64,000 nucleotides of DNA from Roseicyclus sp. (lineage in GTDB: Bacteria; Pseudomonadota; Alphaproteobacteria; Rhodobacterales; Rhodobacteraceae), in contig NZ_JAGYJN010000001.1 of assembly GCF_018402035.1 (NCBI RefSeq), forward strand, positions 62,001-126,000. The letters are read 5' to 3'. Position 1 is the stretch's first letter; every line of letters begins with the position of its first letter. A program made the translations under genes and the position numbers. The notes below the pieces were generated by a model that had not been told where the DNA came from, ran no database searches, and was given only the letters and a program-made list of their open reading frames with translations. Shown here in pieces: positions 17,625 to 26,392 of the stretch.

Positions 17625-18785
17625 ATGGATTTCGGCCTAAGCGCAGAACAGCAGATGATCGTCGACACGGTGCGCAGCTTTGTCGAGACCGAGATCTACC
17701 CGCATGAGGCCGCGGTCGAGAAATCCGGTATCGTGCCCCCGGAACTCGCCGCCGACCTGCGCGCCAAGGTCGTTGAGATGGGCTTTTGGGCCTGTAACTT
17801 TCCGACTGAGATCGGGGGCGGGGGGCTTAACCATCTGGATTTCACCCTTGTCGAGCGCGAGCTTGGGCGCGGTTCCATGGCGCTCACGCATTTCTTTGGA
17901 CGGCCGCAGAACATCCTCATGGCCTGCGAAGGCGAACAGCGCGAGCGCTACCTGTTGCCTGCCGTGCGCGGTGAGCGGATGGATGCGCTCGCCATGACCG
18001 AACCGGATGCAGGCTCGGATGTGCGGGGCATGAAATGCGCGGCTGTCCGCCAAGGTGGCGACTGGGTCGTCAACGGCACCAAGCATTTCATCTCGGGTGC
18101 CGATCATGCGGATTTCTTCATCGTCTTTGTCGCAACCGGCGTCGATGACACGCCCCATGGGCCGAAAAAGCGCATCACCTGTTTTTTGGTCGATCGCGGC
18201 CATCCCGGTTTCACCGTGCGCGATGGCTATAATTCCGTCAGCCACCGGGGCTATAAGAACTGCATCCTTGAGTTTGACGATTGCCGCTTGCCCGCTGCCC
18301 AAGTGCTGGGCGCGGTCGATGGCGGGTTTGATGTGATGAACACTTGGCTTTACGCCACGCGGCTGACGGTTGCGGCGTTCTCTGTTGGCCGTGCGCGCCG
18401 GTGCTTTGATCATGCCGTCGATTACGCGGCCCAGCGTTGGCAGTTCGGCCAACAGATCGCCAAGTTCCAAGGCGTGAGTTTCCAGATCGCTGACATGATC
18501 ACCGAGATTGATGCCGCCGATCTGATGACGCTTTCGGCGGCATGGCGGCTGGATCAAGGCCTGCCCGCCAACCGCGAGATTGCCAGCGCTAAGCTTTACG
18601 CCACCGAGATGCTGGCGCGCGTGACCGATACGACGCTGCAAATCCATGGCGGCATGGGGTTGATGGATGATCTGCCTATCGAACGCTTCTGGCGCGATGC
18701 GCGGGTCGAACGCATCTGGGACGGCACAAGCGAGATCCAACGCCACATCATTGGGCGCGAGATCTTCCGCCCCAAAGGTGCCTGA
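17625..18785 (+). CDS. Acyl-CoA dehydrogenase (gamma-butyrobetainyl/crotonobetainyl-CoA type?)
   Basis: FAD flavoprotein of 386 residues with the ACAD three-domain layout, MTEPDAGSD FAD/substrate loop and a C-terminal ERIWDGTSEIQRHIIGR. At the place where MCAD-type enzymes carry the catalytic Glu (YEGT) this protein has Asp366 (WDGT). The operon holds a CoA ligase, a CaiD-like hydratase and carnitine dehydrogenase, so introduction of the double bond into gamma-butyrobetainyl-CoA (or the CaiA reverse step) is the likely reaction. First gene of a six-gene operon; ATG 17625 follows a GGGGGGG ribosome site. Confidence 0.88.
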   Translation: MDFGLSAEQQMIVDTVRSFVETEIYPHEAAVEKSGIVPPELAADLRAKVVEMGFWACNFPTEIGGGGLNHLDFTLVERELGRGSMALTHFFGRPQNILMACEGEQRERYLLPAVRGERMDALAMTEPDAGSDVRGMKCAAVRQGGDWVVNGTKHFISGADHADFFIVFVATGVDDTPHGPKKRITCFLVDRGHPGFTVRDGYNSVSHRGYKNCILEFDDCRLPAAQVLGAVDGGFDVMNTWLYATRLTVAAFSVGRARRCFDHAVDYAAQRWQFGQQIAKFQGVSFQIADMITEIDAADLMTLSAAWRLDQGLPANREIASAKLYATEMLARVTDTTLQIHGGMGLMDDLPIERFWRDARVERIWDGTSEIQRHIIGREIFRPKGA

Positions 18786-18786
18786 A

Positions 18787-20829
18787 ATGGAGCCGCTCTC
18801 GCGCCTGTTGCGGCCATCCTCCATCGCTGTCATCGGCGGCGGGGCTTGGTGCGCCAATGTCATCGCGGAATGTCGCAAGATCGGCTTTGCCGGGCCTGTC
18901 TGGCCGGTGCATCCAACCAAGACCGAGATCGCGGGGCTGCGCGCCTATCCCACCATCGCCGATCTGCCCGAAGCACCTGATGCCAGTTTCATCGGGGTGA
19001 ACCGTGAGGCCAGCATCGACACGCTGCGCGCGTTGGCTGCACGGGGCGCAGGCGGCGCTGTCTGTTTCGCCTCTGGCTTTCGCGAGGCGGCGGCGGAGAC
19101 CGGCGATGGGGCCGCGCTTGAGGCCGCATTGGTTCAAGCGGCGGGGCCGATGCGCATTTTGGGGCCGAACTGCTACGGGTTTTTGAACCTGCTCGATGGC
19201 GCGGCGCTCTGGCCTGATCAGCACGGTGCGCTGCGCGTGGAACGCGGCGTGGCGCTGATCACCCAATCCTCCAACATCGCGATCAACCTGACGATGCAGA
19301 CCCGTAGCCTACCCATCGCCTATGTGGTGACGGCGGGCAATCAGGCCCAGACGGGCATGGCCGAGATTGCCAGCGCGCTGCTTGATGATCCGCGCGTCAC
19401 CGCCCTTGGGCTGCATATCGAGGGGATCGGCGATCTGGCGGGCTTTGCCGCGATGGTTGCGCGCGCGCGCGATTTGGGCAAGCCCATCGTAGCGGTCAAG
19501 GCCGGTGCCTCCGATCAGGCGCGCGTTGCCGCCGTTTCCCACACAGGCTCGCTTGCGGGGAGCGATGCGGGGGCGGACGCACTGTTTGCCCGGCTTGGCA
19601 TTGCGCGGATGAGTGGCTTGGCGGAACTGCTTGAAACGTTAAAAATCCTGCATGTCGTGGGGAAGCTGGATGGGCCCGATATCGCCTCCCTGTCGTGTTC
19701 CGGGGGCGAGGCGGGGCTGATGGCCGATCTGGGCGCACGCGCAGGGCTGATCTATCCAGCCCTGACCCCGCGCCAGTATGACGATCTGCGCGCGGCGCTT
19801 GGCCCCAAGGTGGCGCTTGCCAACCCCTTGGATTATCATACTTATATCTGGGGCGATGAGGCCGCGATCACGCGCGCCTTCAGCGCGATGATGGCCCCTC
19901 ATCTGGCCATGGGGGTGGTGGTGCTGGATTTCCCGCGCCCTGACCGCTGCGATGGTGCGGCATGGGATCTGGTCGTCAACGCGGTCGCGGCGACGCGCGC
20001 GGCAACGGGGCGGCCCATGGCGATCTTGGCCAGCCTGCCCGAGACGATGCCCGAACCCGTCGCCGCCGACATGATCGCGCGCGGGATTGTCCCCTTAGCC
20101 GGAATGGCCGAGGGTTTGGCCGCAATTGCCGCTTGCGCCCGCATCGGCGCGCATCAACCCAACCCGGTGCCCCTGACGCTCCCCGGATCAGAACCGCAAA
20201 CGCCGCGCCTTTTGACCGAGGCCGAGGGCAAGACCCTGCTTGCCGCCCATGGCGTGCCTGTCCCAAAAGGTGTTCTGGCCAAAACCCCGCAAGCAGCCGC
20301 CGAGGTAGCGGTAAGCCTTGGCTTTCCCGTCGTGTTGAAAGGGCTGGGGCATGCTCATAAAACCGAAGCCGGTGCCGTCGCGCTGAACCTTACCAGCGCC
20401 GAGGCGGTGGCCGATGCCGCGACCCGCATGGGCGGGCAAGCTTTTCTTATAGAAGAAATGATGAGCGGCGCTGTGGCCGAGATTCTTGTGGGTGTCATCC
20501 GCGACCCGGCGCATGGATTCGTGCTGACCTTGGGGGCGGGGGGCGTGCTGACTGAGATCATGGCCGACACCCAATCGCTGCTCTTGCCCGCAAGCGCACA
20601 GGATATCGCCGACGCCCTTGATCGCCTTCGCATCGCGCCGCTGTTGCGGGGCTATCGCGGCAAGCCGCCTGCCGATCTGGGCGCTCTGGTCGCGGCCATC
20701 ATGGCTGTGCAGGATTGCGCCATCGCCCATGCGGGCGCATTGATCGAGCTGGAGATCAACCCGCTCATCGCCACGCCAGACCGCGCAATTGCGGTCGATG
20801 CCTTGATCAGATTGGGAGAAAGACCATGA
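18787..20829 (+). CDS. ADP-forming acyl-CoA synthetase (acetate-CoA ligase family)
   Basis: 680 residues fusing both halves of an NDP-forming acyl-CoA ligase: a CoA-binding Rossmann domain (SSIAVIGGG near residue 11), succinyl-CoA-synthetase-like middle domains with the phospho-histidine motif SHTGSLAGSDAG, and a C-terminal ATP-grasp domain (from about 475, with FPVVLKGLGHAHKT). It makes an acyl-CoA from a carboxylate, ATP and CoA. ATG 18787 is one base after the preceding stop; the longer frame overlaps the dehydrogenase. In context it would activate gamma-butyrobetaine, crotonobetaine or carnitine, in place of the AMP-forming CaiC. Confidence 0.88.
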   Translation: MEPLSRLLRPSSIAVIGGGAWCANVIAECRKIGFAGPVWPVHPTKTEIAGLRAYPTIADLPEAPDASFIGVNREASIDTLRALAARGAGGAVCFASGFREAAAETGDGAALEAALVQAAGPMRILGPNCYGFLNLLDGAALWPDQHGALRVERGVALITQSSNIAINLTMQTRSLPIAYVVTAGNQAQTGMAEIASALLDDPRVTALGLHIEGIGDLAGFAAMVARARDLGKPIVAVKAGASDQARVAAVSHTGSLAGSDAGADALFARLGIARMSGLAELLETLKILHVVGKLDGPDIASLSCSGGEAGLMADLGARAGLIYPALTPRQYDDLRAALGPKVALANPLDYHTYIWGDEAAITRAFSAMMAPHLAMGVVVLDFPRPDRCDGAAWDLVVNAVAATRAATGRPMAILASLPETMPEPVAADMIARGIVPLAGMAEGLAAIAACARIGAHQPNPVPLTLPGSEPQTPRLLTEAEGKTLLAAHGVPVPKGVLAKTPQAAAEVAVSLGFPVVLKGLGHAHKTEAGAVALNLTSAEAVADAATRMGGQAFLIEEMMSGAVAEILVGVIRDPAHGFVLTLGAGGVLTEIMADTQSLLLPASAQDIADALDRLRIAPLLRGYRGKPPADLGALVAAIMAVQDCAIAHAGALIELEINPLIATPDRAIAVDALIRLGERP

Positions 20830-21611
20830 CCGACACACCCATCAAGATCACGCGCCGGGGCGCGGTGCTGGAGGTCACGCTCGATCGACCCAAGGCCAAC
20901 GCGATTGATGCCGCCACCAGCCGTATCATGGGCGATGTTTTTACCGAGTTCCGCGATGACCCCGATCTGCGCGTCGCGATCCTGACAGGGGCGGGCGAGA
21001 AACTCTTTTGCCCCGGCTGGGATCTGAAAGCTGCCGCAACCGGCGAAGCGCCTGACAGCGATTACGGCAAGGGCGGCTTTGGCGGGCTGCAGGAATTGCG
21101 CGGGCTGAACAAGCCGGTGATTGCCGCCATCAACGGGATTTGCTGCGGCGGCGGGCTGGAATTGGCGCTCTCTTGCGACATGATCCTGGCGGCGGAACAT
21201 GCCAGTTTTGCGTTACCGGAGATCCGCTCGGGCACGGTGGCCGATGCGGCCTCGATCAAGCTGCCCAAGCGCATGCCCTATCACATTGCGATGGAGTTGC
21301 TCCTTACCGGGCGTTGGATGGATGCCGAGGAGGCTGCGCGCTGGGGGCTGGTAAACCGTGTGGTGCCCGCAGCCGATTTGATGGCAACAGCCCGCGCCTT
21401 GGCCGATGATCTGGCCGCAGGCCCGCCGCTCGTCTTTGCCGCGATCAAGGAGATCGTGCGCGAGGCCGAAGGGATGCGCTTTCAGGACGCGATGAACCGC
21501 GTGACGAAAAGCCAGTTCGAAACCGTCGAACGGCTTTACCGCTCGGAGGATCAAAAAGAGGGTGCGCGCGCCTTTGCCGAGAAACGCGACCCTGTCTGGA
21601 CAGGGCGCTGA
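20826..21611 (+). CDS. Enoyl-CoA hydratase/isomerase, carnitinyl-CoA dehydratase-like
   Basis: Crotonase-fold protein of 261 residues that resembles CaiD: LDRPKANAIDAATS near the N-terminus, GAGEKLFCPGWDLK as the oxyanion-hole region and CCGGGLELALSCDMILA. It would hydrate crotonobetainyl-CoA to carnitinyl-CoA. The start overlaps the CoA-ligase stop (ATGA). It ends directly before two perfect palindromes that separate it from the BKACE gene. An ordinary enoyl-CoA hydratase role cannot be excluded, but neighbours favour carnitine chemistry. Confidence 0.85.
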   Translation: MTDTPIKITRRGAVLEVTLDRPKANAIDAATSRIMGDVFTEFRDDPDLRVAILTGAGEKLFCPGWDLKAAATGEAPDSDYGKGGFGGLQELRGLNKPVIAAINGICCGGGLELALSCDMILAAEHASFALPEIRSGTVADAASIKLPKRMPYHIAMELLLTGRWMDAEEAARWGLVNRVVPAADLMATARALADDLAAGPPLVFAAIKEIVREAEGMRFQDAMNRVTKSQFETVERLYRSEDQKEGARAFAEKRDPVWTGR

Positions 21612-21633
21612 CGGATTTTCGTACGAAAATCCG
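21612..21633. repeat. Perfect 22-bp palindrome, copy 1 (CGTACG core)
   Basis: Arms CGGATTTTCG and CGAAAATCCG around a central TA give a perfect palindrome that begins right after the CaiD-like stop codon. It has no T-tract and therefore no standard terminator form. Its centre is 28 bp from that of the second copy. Confidence 0.8.
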
Positions 21634-21639
21634 CAAGTT

Positions 21640-21661
21640 CGATTTTTCGTACGAAAAATCG
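21640..21661. repeat. Perfect 22-bp palindrome, copy 2 (CGTACG core)
   Basis: Arms CGATTTTTCG and CGAAAAATCG around TA; the inner TTTCGTACGAAA is identical to copy 1 while the flanks co-vary to keep symmetry. It ends 18 bases before the BKACE start codon. Possible roles are an internal operator, a processing or stability hairpin in the mRNA, or a dispersed intergenic repeat. No other copy occurs in the window. Confidence 0.8.
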
Positions 21662-21679
21662 GGAAAGGAAGGAAACGAT

Positions 21680-22591
21680 ATGCCATTGACCATCAGCCGC
21701 GAGGTCTTCATCACCTGCGCCGTCACCGGATCGGGGGCCACCCAAGACCGAAGCCCTCATGTGCCGCGCAGCCCGAAAGAGATTGCCGAAAGCGCCATCG
21801 CCGCTGCCCGCGCGGGCGCAGCCATCGTGCATTGCCATGTGCGCGATCCCGACACTGGCACGCCCTCCCGTCGGGTCGATCTTTACCGCGAAGTGACTGA
21901 CCGCATCCGGGATGCCGAGGTGGATGTGATCTTGAACCTGACCGCTGGCATGGGCGGCGATATCGTTTTTGGCCCGACCGATGCGCCATTGCCCCTCAAT
22001 CCCAAAGGCACCGACATGGCCGGGGCCGAGGAACGCGTCGCCCATGTGGCCGCATGTCTGCCCGAGATCTGTACGCTTGATTGCGGCACGATGAATTTCG
22101 CCGAGGCCGATTATGTCATGACCAACACGCCCGGCATGCTGCGCGCCATGGGGCGGATGATGACCGATCTGGGCGTGAAGCCCGAGATCGAGGCGTTTGA
22201 CACCGGCCATCTGTGGTTCGCCAAGGAACTGGTCAAGGAAGGCGTGCTTGATAGCCCCGCCTTGGTGCAGCTGTGCATGGGCGTGCCGTGGGGGGCGCCT
22301 GATGATCTGAACACCTTCATGGCGATGGTCAACAACGTCCCGCAGGATTGGACCTTTTCCGCCTTTTCGCTCGGGCGCAACCAGATGGCCTATGCGGCGG
22401 CTGCCGTTCTGGCGGGCGGTCATGTGCGGGTGGGGCTGGAGGATAATCTCTGGCTCGACAAAGGCGTGCTTGCCACCAATGCGCAGCTGGTTGAGCGCGC
22501 CGTCGGTGTGGTTGAGGGGATGGGCGCGCGGATCATGACACCCGCCGAAGTGCGCACGAAATTGGGCCTTGTGAAACGGGCCCCACGATGA
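21680..22591 (+). CDS. BKACE (DUF849) beta-keto acid cleavage enzyme, dehydrocarnitine type
   Basis: 303-residue Zn-dependent TIM barrel of the beta-keto acid cleavage family. Zn ligands appear in VHCHVRDP (His51, His53), and the GLEDN signature lies near residue 255. BKACE enzymes condense a beta-keto acid with acetyl-CoA to give acetoacetate and a new CoA thioester; with 3-dehydrocarnitine they give acetoacetate and betainyl-CoA. The adjacent fused carnitine dehydrogenase-thioesterase makes that substrate and consumes that product. A GGAAAGGAAGG ribosome site precedes ATG 21680. Confidence 0.92.
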   Translation: MPLTISREVFITCAVTGSGATQDRSPHVPRSPKEIAESAIAAARAGAAIVHCHVRDPDTGTPSRRVDLYREVTDRIRDAEVDVILNLTAGMGGDIVFGPTDAPLPLNPKGTDMAGAEERVAHVAACLPEICTLDCGTMNFAEADYVMTNTPGMLRAMGRMMTDLGVKPEIEAFDTGHLWFAKELVKEGVLDSPALVQLCMGVPWGAPDDLNTFMAMVNNVPQDWTFSAFSLGRNQMAYAAAAVLAGGHVRVGLEDNLWLDKGVLATNAQLVERAVGVVEGMGARIMTPAEVRTKLGLVKRAPR

Positions 22592-23340
22592 GCCGACGGG
22601 TCGTCATCACGGCGGGGGCAAGCGGGCTTGGCCTTGCCATGGCACGCGCCTTTGCCGATGCGGGCGACAAGGTCGTGGTTTGCGATGTCGATGGGGCGGC
22701 GGTGGCGGCTTTGCCTGCAGGCATAAGGGGCGTTCAGGCCGATGTGACGGATGAAAGCGCGATGGCGGCCTTTCTTGCCGGGGTCGAGGCCGATTGGGGT
22801 GGGGCGGATATCGTCATCTCCAACGCGGGCATCGGCGGGCCGGCGGGGCCAATCGAGGAGTTGGATTTCGCCGATTGGCAGCGCTGCCTTTCGGTCAATC
22901 TCGATGGTGCTTTCCTGACCTGTCGCTGGGCGGCGCGCGTGATGCGGGCGCAAGGATCAGGGCTGATCTTGCTGACCAGCTCTGTCTCGGGGCTATTCGG
23001 CTTTCCGTGGCGCACGCCTTATGTGGCGGCAAAATGGGGGATCGTCGGGCTGACCAAGGCGCTCGCCTCGGAACTGGGGCCAGCGGGGGTGCGGGTCAAT
23101 GCGATCTGTCCCGGTGCGGTCGAGGGGCCGCGCATGGACCGTGTCGTCGCGATGGAGGCCGAGGCGCGCGGCATCACCGAGGCGGAAGTGCGCGCGGGCT
23201 TTGCCGAGGGCGTCGCGCTACGCCGCTTCGTGACCGCCGAAGAGGTTGCGGCGATGGCGCTTTTTCTGGCGTCACCCGGCGCGGCATCGATCAGCGGTCA
23301 GGCCATGGCCGTTGATGGACATAACGAAAGGACGACATGA
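22588..23340 (+). CDS. SDR-family oxidoreductase in the carnitine operon
   Basis: Classical SDR of 250 residues: TAGASGLG (8-15), NAG (79-81), Ser132, Tyr145 and Lys149 (YVAAK). Its start overlaps the BKACE stop and its stop overlaps the carnitine-dehydrogenase start (both ATGA), so it belongs to the same pathway. It could oxidise D-carnitine or a 3-hydroxybutyrate-like product of acetoacetate; 3-hydroxybutyrate dehydrogenase activity would fit the acetoacetate released by BKACE. Substrate not determined from sequence. Confidence 0.85.
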   Translation: MSRRVVITAGASGLGLAMARAFADAGDKVVVCDVDGAAVAALPAGIRGVQADVTDESAMAAFLAGVEADWGGADIVISNAGIGGPAGPIEELDFADWQRCLSVNLDGAFLTCRWAARVMRAQGSGLILLTSSVSGLFGFPWRTPYVAAKWGIVGLTKALASELGPAGVRVNAICPGAVEGPRMDRVVAMEAEARGITEAEVRAGFAEGVALRRFVTAEEVAAMALFLASPGAASISGQAMAVDGHNERTT

Positions 23341-24767
23341 TGGGACGGAAGGCGGCAATCATCGGGGGTGGCGTGATCGGCGGCGGCTGGGCCGCGCGCT
23401 TCTTGCTCAATGGCTGGGATGTGGCGGTTTTTGATCCCGACCCAGAAGCGGAGCGCAAGATCGACGCGGTGCTGGCCAATGCGCGCCGATCCTTGCCCGG
23501 CCTTTACGAGCGCGCGCTGCCGCCCGAGGGCAAGCTCAGCTACCATACCGAGCTGGCGGCGGCTGTGGTAGGCGCGACCTGGGTGCAGGAAAGCGTGCCG
23601 GAGCGGCTCGATATCAAGCACAAGGTCTTGGCGCAGATCATGGCGGCCGCGCCCGAAACAGCGGTTTTAGGCAGTTCAACATCGGGCTTCAAACCATCGG
23701 AATTGAACGAGAAAGGCGCGCGCGCGGTCGTCGCGCACCCGTTCAACCCCGTCTATCTTTTGCCGCTGATCGAATTGGTGGGCGATGCGGCTGCTTGCGA
23801 GAAAGCCGCCCAGATCCTGCGCGAGATCGGGATGTATCCGTTGCTGGTCCGAAAGGAGATCGACGCCCATATCGCCGATCGTTTCCTCGAGGCCGTCTGG
23901 CGCGAGGCGCTCTGGCTGGTCAAAGATGGGATTGCGACAACCGAAGAAATCGATCAGGCGATCCGCATGGGCTTTGGCCTCCGCTGGGCGCAGATGGGCC
24001 TGTTCGAAACCTACCGCATTGCGGGCGGCGAGGCGGGGATGCGCCATTTCCTCGCGCAATTCGGCCCTTGCCTGACATGGCCTTGGACGAAGCTCATGGA
24101 TGTGCCGGATTTCACCGATGAGTTGGTCGATCTGATCGCGGGGCAATCTGATGCGCAATCGGGCCATCGCTCGATCCGCGAGTTGGAACGTCTGCGCGAT
24201 GACAATCTTGTGGGCATCATGCGCGCGCTCAAGCGCACGGGCAGCGGGGCGGGCGGCGTGATCACCGCGCATGAGGCGATGCTGCCGCGCCGCGCGACGG
24301 GGCCAGACGGTCTGCCCGTGACGGTCGAGATGCAGGTGCCGACGACATTCGTCGATTATAACGGCCATATGAACGAGGCCCCCTATCTCGAGGTCTCGGC
24401 CCGCGCCTCGGACCGGTTCATGGAGATGATCGGGGCCGATGCCGCCTATATCGCCGGGGGCTTGAGCTATTTCACAGCCGAGAACCATGTGCGCTATTTC
24501 GCGGAAATCGACATCGGGGCGCAGATCATGGTGACGACGCAAGCCTTGGGCGGCGATGGGCGCAAGCTGCATCTTCTCAACAAGATTTGGGCGGGTGGCG
24601 ATACACCTGCGGCCACGGTCGAGACGCTGCTTCTTCATGTCGATCTGTCCACACGCCGTGTTATGGCGCCCACGGGTGTGGTGGCCGAGCGCGCAGCGGC
24701 ATTCGTGAGCGATCACGCCGATCACCCCAAGCCGGATCGGTTGGTGTTGAACCAGCCGCGTGCCTAA
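23337..24767 (+). CDS. Carnitine 3-dehydrogenase fused to betainyl-CoA thioesterase
   Basis: 476 residues. The N-terminal part (about 1-310) is a 3-hydroxyacyl-CoA-dehydrogenase-like NAD enzyme: GGGVIG (10-15), SSTSGF (113-118) and the HPFNPVYLLPLIE motif with His134, typical of L-carnitine dehydrogenase (CdhA/LcdH). The C-terminal part (about 325-476) is a hotdog thioesterase with DYNGHMN at 340-346, matching betainyl-CoA thioesterase (CdhB). The fusion would oxidise carnitine to 3-dehydrocarnitine and later hydrolyse betainyl-CoA to glycine betaine. Start at ATG 23337 or the next ATG 23340. Convergent 4-bp overlap with the ABC ATPase gene. Confidence 0.93.
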   Translation: MMGRKAAIIGGGVIGGGWAARFLLNGWDVAVFDPDPEAERKIDAVLANARRSLPGLYERALPPEGKLSYHTELAAAVVGATWVQESVPERLDIKHKVLAQIMAAAPETAVLGSSTSGFKPSELNEKGARAVVAHPFNPVYLLPLIELVGDAAACEKAAQILREIGMYPLLVRKEIDAHIADRFLEAVWREALWLVKDGIATTEEIDQAIRMGFGLRWAQMGLFETYRIAGGEAGMRHFLAQFGPCLTWPWTKLMDVPDFTDELVDLIAGQSDAQSGHRSIRELERLRDDNLVGIMRALKRTGSGAGGVITAHEAMLPRRATGPDGLPVTVEMQVPTTFVDYNGHMNEAPYLEVSARASDRFMEMIGADAAYIAGGLSYFTAENHVRYFAEIDIGAQIMVTTQALGGDGRKLHLLNKIWAGGDTPAATVETLLLHVDLSTRRVMAPTGVVAERAAAFVSDHADHPKPDRLVLNQPRA

Positions 24768-26392
24768 GTCCCCATGGCGGCGCGGCTGTTGGCCAACAGC
24801 CGCGTCAGCCAGTCTGGGTCCATTTCCGGCACGGATGACAGCAACAACTCGGTATAGGGCTCATGCGGGGGTGTGAACATCTGGGCCTTGGGGCCTTGTT
24901 CGATCACGCGGCCCCTTTGCATCACGACCACATCATCGGCAATCGCGCGCACGGTGGCCAGATCATGCGTGATGAACATGTAGGCGAGGCCAAATTCATC
25001 TTGCAGCCTGTTCAAAAGCTTCAAGATGCCCTCTTGCACGATCTGGTCGAGCGCTGATGTCACCTCGTCGCAGATGATGATCTTTGGCTCGGCGGCCAGC
25101 GCGCGGGCGATGCCGATGCGCTGCTTCTGGCCACCTGACAATTCGCCGGGCAGGCGGTCGATATAGGTGTCGGGGTCCAATTCGATCAGGTCTAGCAGAT
25201 CGCGGATTCGCGTCTCGAGTGCCTTGCCTTGTAGGCCCAGATACATCTGCGCCGGCCGCCCGATCAATTCGCGCAACTTCAGCTTGGGGTTCAGCGCGGT
25301 ATCGGCCATCTGGTAGATCATCTGCACCTGCCGCAGCTGATCGCGCGTCCGCCCCTTAAGGGCCGGGGGCAGGGGTTTGCCATCAAACATGACCGTCCCG
25401 CTGCTGGGCGGCAAAAGCCCGGTAATCACGCGCGCGGCGGTCGATTTGCCCGACCCGCTTTCGCCCACCACGGCAATCGTACGCCCGGCATGGATGTCGA
25501 AACTCACATCGTCCAACACCGGCACTTTGCCATAGGCGGCGCTGACATTTTGCACCGACAAGATCGGGGCATCCGTCGCGGGGGGCTGTTCGGCGCGCGC
25601 GAAACTGCGCACGGCCCAAAGCGATTTCGTGTAATCCTCGCGCGGGGCGTCAAGCATCTGGCGCGTCTCGGCCTCTTCGACCTCATCCCCGCGCAACAGC
25701 ACCTTGATGCGGTCGGCGGCTTGGGCCACCACGGCCAGATCATGGGTGATATAGATCGCGGCGGTGCCCGACTGGCGCACGATATCGCGGATCGCGGCCA
25801 AAACCTCGATCTGAGTGGTCACATCGAGTGCGGTTGTCGGCTCGTCGAAAATGATCAGATCGGGGCGGCAGGCCATCGCCATCGCGGTCATCGCGCGCTG
25901 CAATTGCCCGCCCGAGACCTGATGGGGGTAGCGAAAGCCGATCCCCTCTGGGTCGGGCAACTGCATCCGGCGATAAAGGTCTGTGGCGTCTTTCTCGGCC
26001 TGCTCGCGCGACATCACACCATGGATCACAGGTGTTTCGCAGTACTGGTCGATGAGTTTATGGGCCGGGTTGAAACTGGCCGCCGCCGATTGCGCCACAT
26101 AGGCGATGCGCTTGCCGCGCAGGGCGCGCCGCTCGGCCTCGGGGGCTTGGCGCAGGTCGATGCCATCGAACAGGATGCTGCCGCCGGTGATGCGGCAACC
26201 GTCGCGCGCAAAGCCCATGGCGGCCAGCCCTACCGTGGATTTGCCCGCGCCGGATTCGCCGATCAGCCCCAGCACCTCGCCCTTGTGCAGCGTCAGGTCG
26301 ATGCCCTTGACGATCTCGGTCCAACCCTCGCCGGCGCGCCCCTCGATCCGCAGGCCTTCGATCTTCAGCAATACTTCGCGGCCCATGCTCAT
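24764..26392 (-). CDS. ABC transporter double ATP-binding protein (DppD-DppF fusion)
   Basis: 542 residues with two ATPase domains in one chain. The first has GESGAGKST (45-53), VSGGQLQR and IIFDEPTTALD; the second, from about residue 275, has GESGSGKST, LSGGQKQR and IICDEVTSALD. It energises a peptide/nickel/opine-type importer. The start at 26392 overlaps the upstream permease stop (ATGA); the longer frame to 26683 reads through the permease and is rejected. Last gene of SBP-permease-permease-ATPase, convergent with the carnitine operon. Confidence 0.93.
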   Translation of the reverse strand: MSMGREVLLKIEGLRIEGRAGEGWTEIVKGIDLTLHKGEVLGLIGESGAGKSTVGLAAMGFARDGCRITGGSILFDGIDLRQAPEAERRALRGKRIAYVAQSAAASFNPAHKLIDQYCETPVIHGVMSREQAEKDATDLYRRMQLPDPEGIGFRYPHQVSGGQLQRAMTAMAMACRPDLIIFDEPTTALDVTTQIEVLAAIRDIVRQSGTAAIYITHDLAVVAQAADRIKVLLRGDEVEEAETRQMLDAPREDYTKSLWAVRSFARAEQPPATDAPILSVQNVSAAYGKVPVLDDVSFDIHAGRTIAVVGESGSGKSTAARVITGLLPPSSGTVMFDGKPLPPALKGRTRDQLRQVQMIYQMADTALNPKLKLRELIGRPAQMYLGLQGKALETRIRDLLDLIELDPDTYIDRLPGELSGGQKQRIGIARALAAEPKIIICDEVTSALDQIVQEGILKLLNRLQDEFGLAYMFITHDLATVRAIADDVVVMQRGRVIEQGPKAQMFTPPHEPYTELLLSSVPEMDPDWLTRLLANSRAAMGT

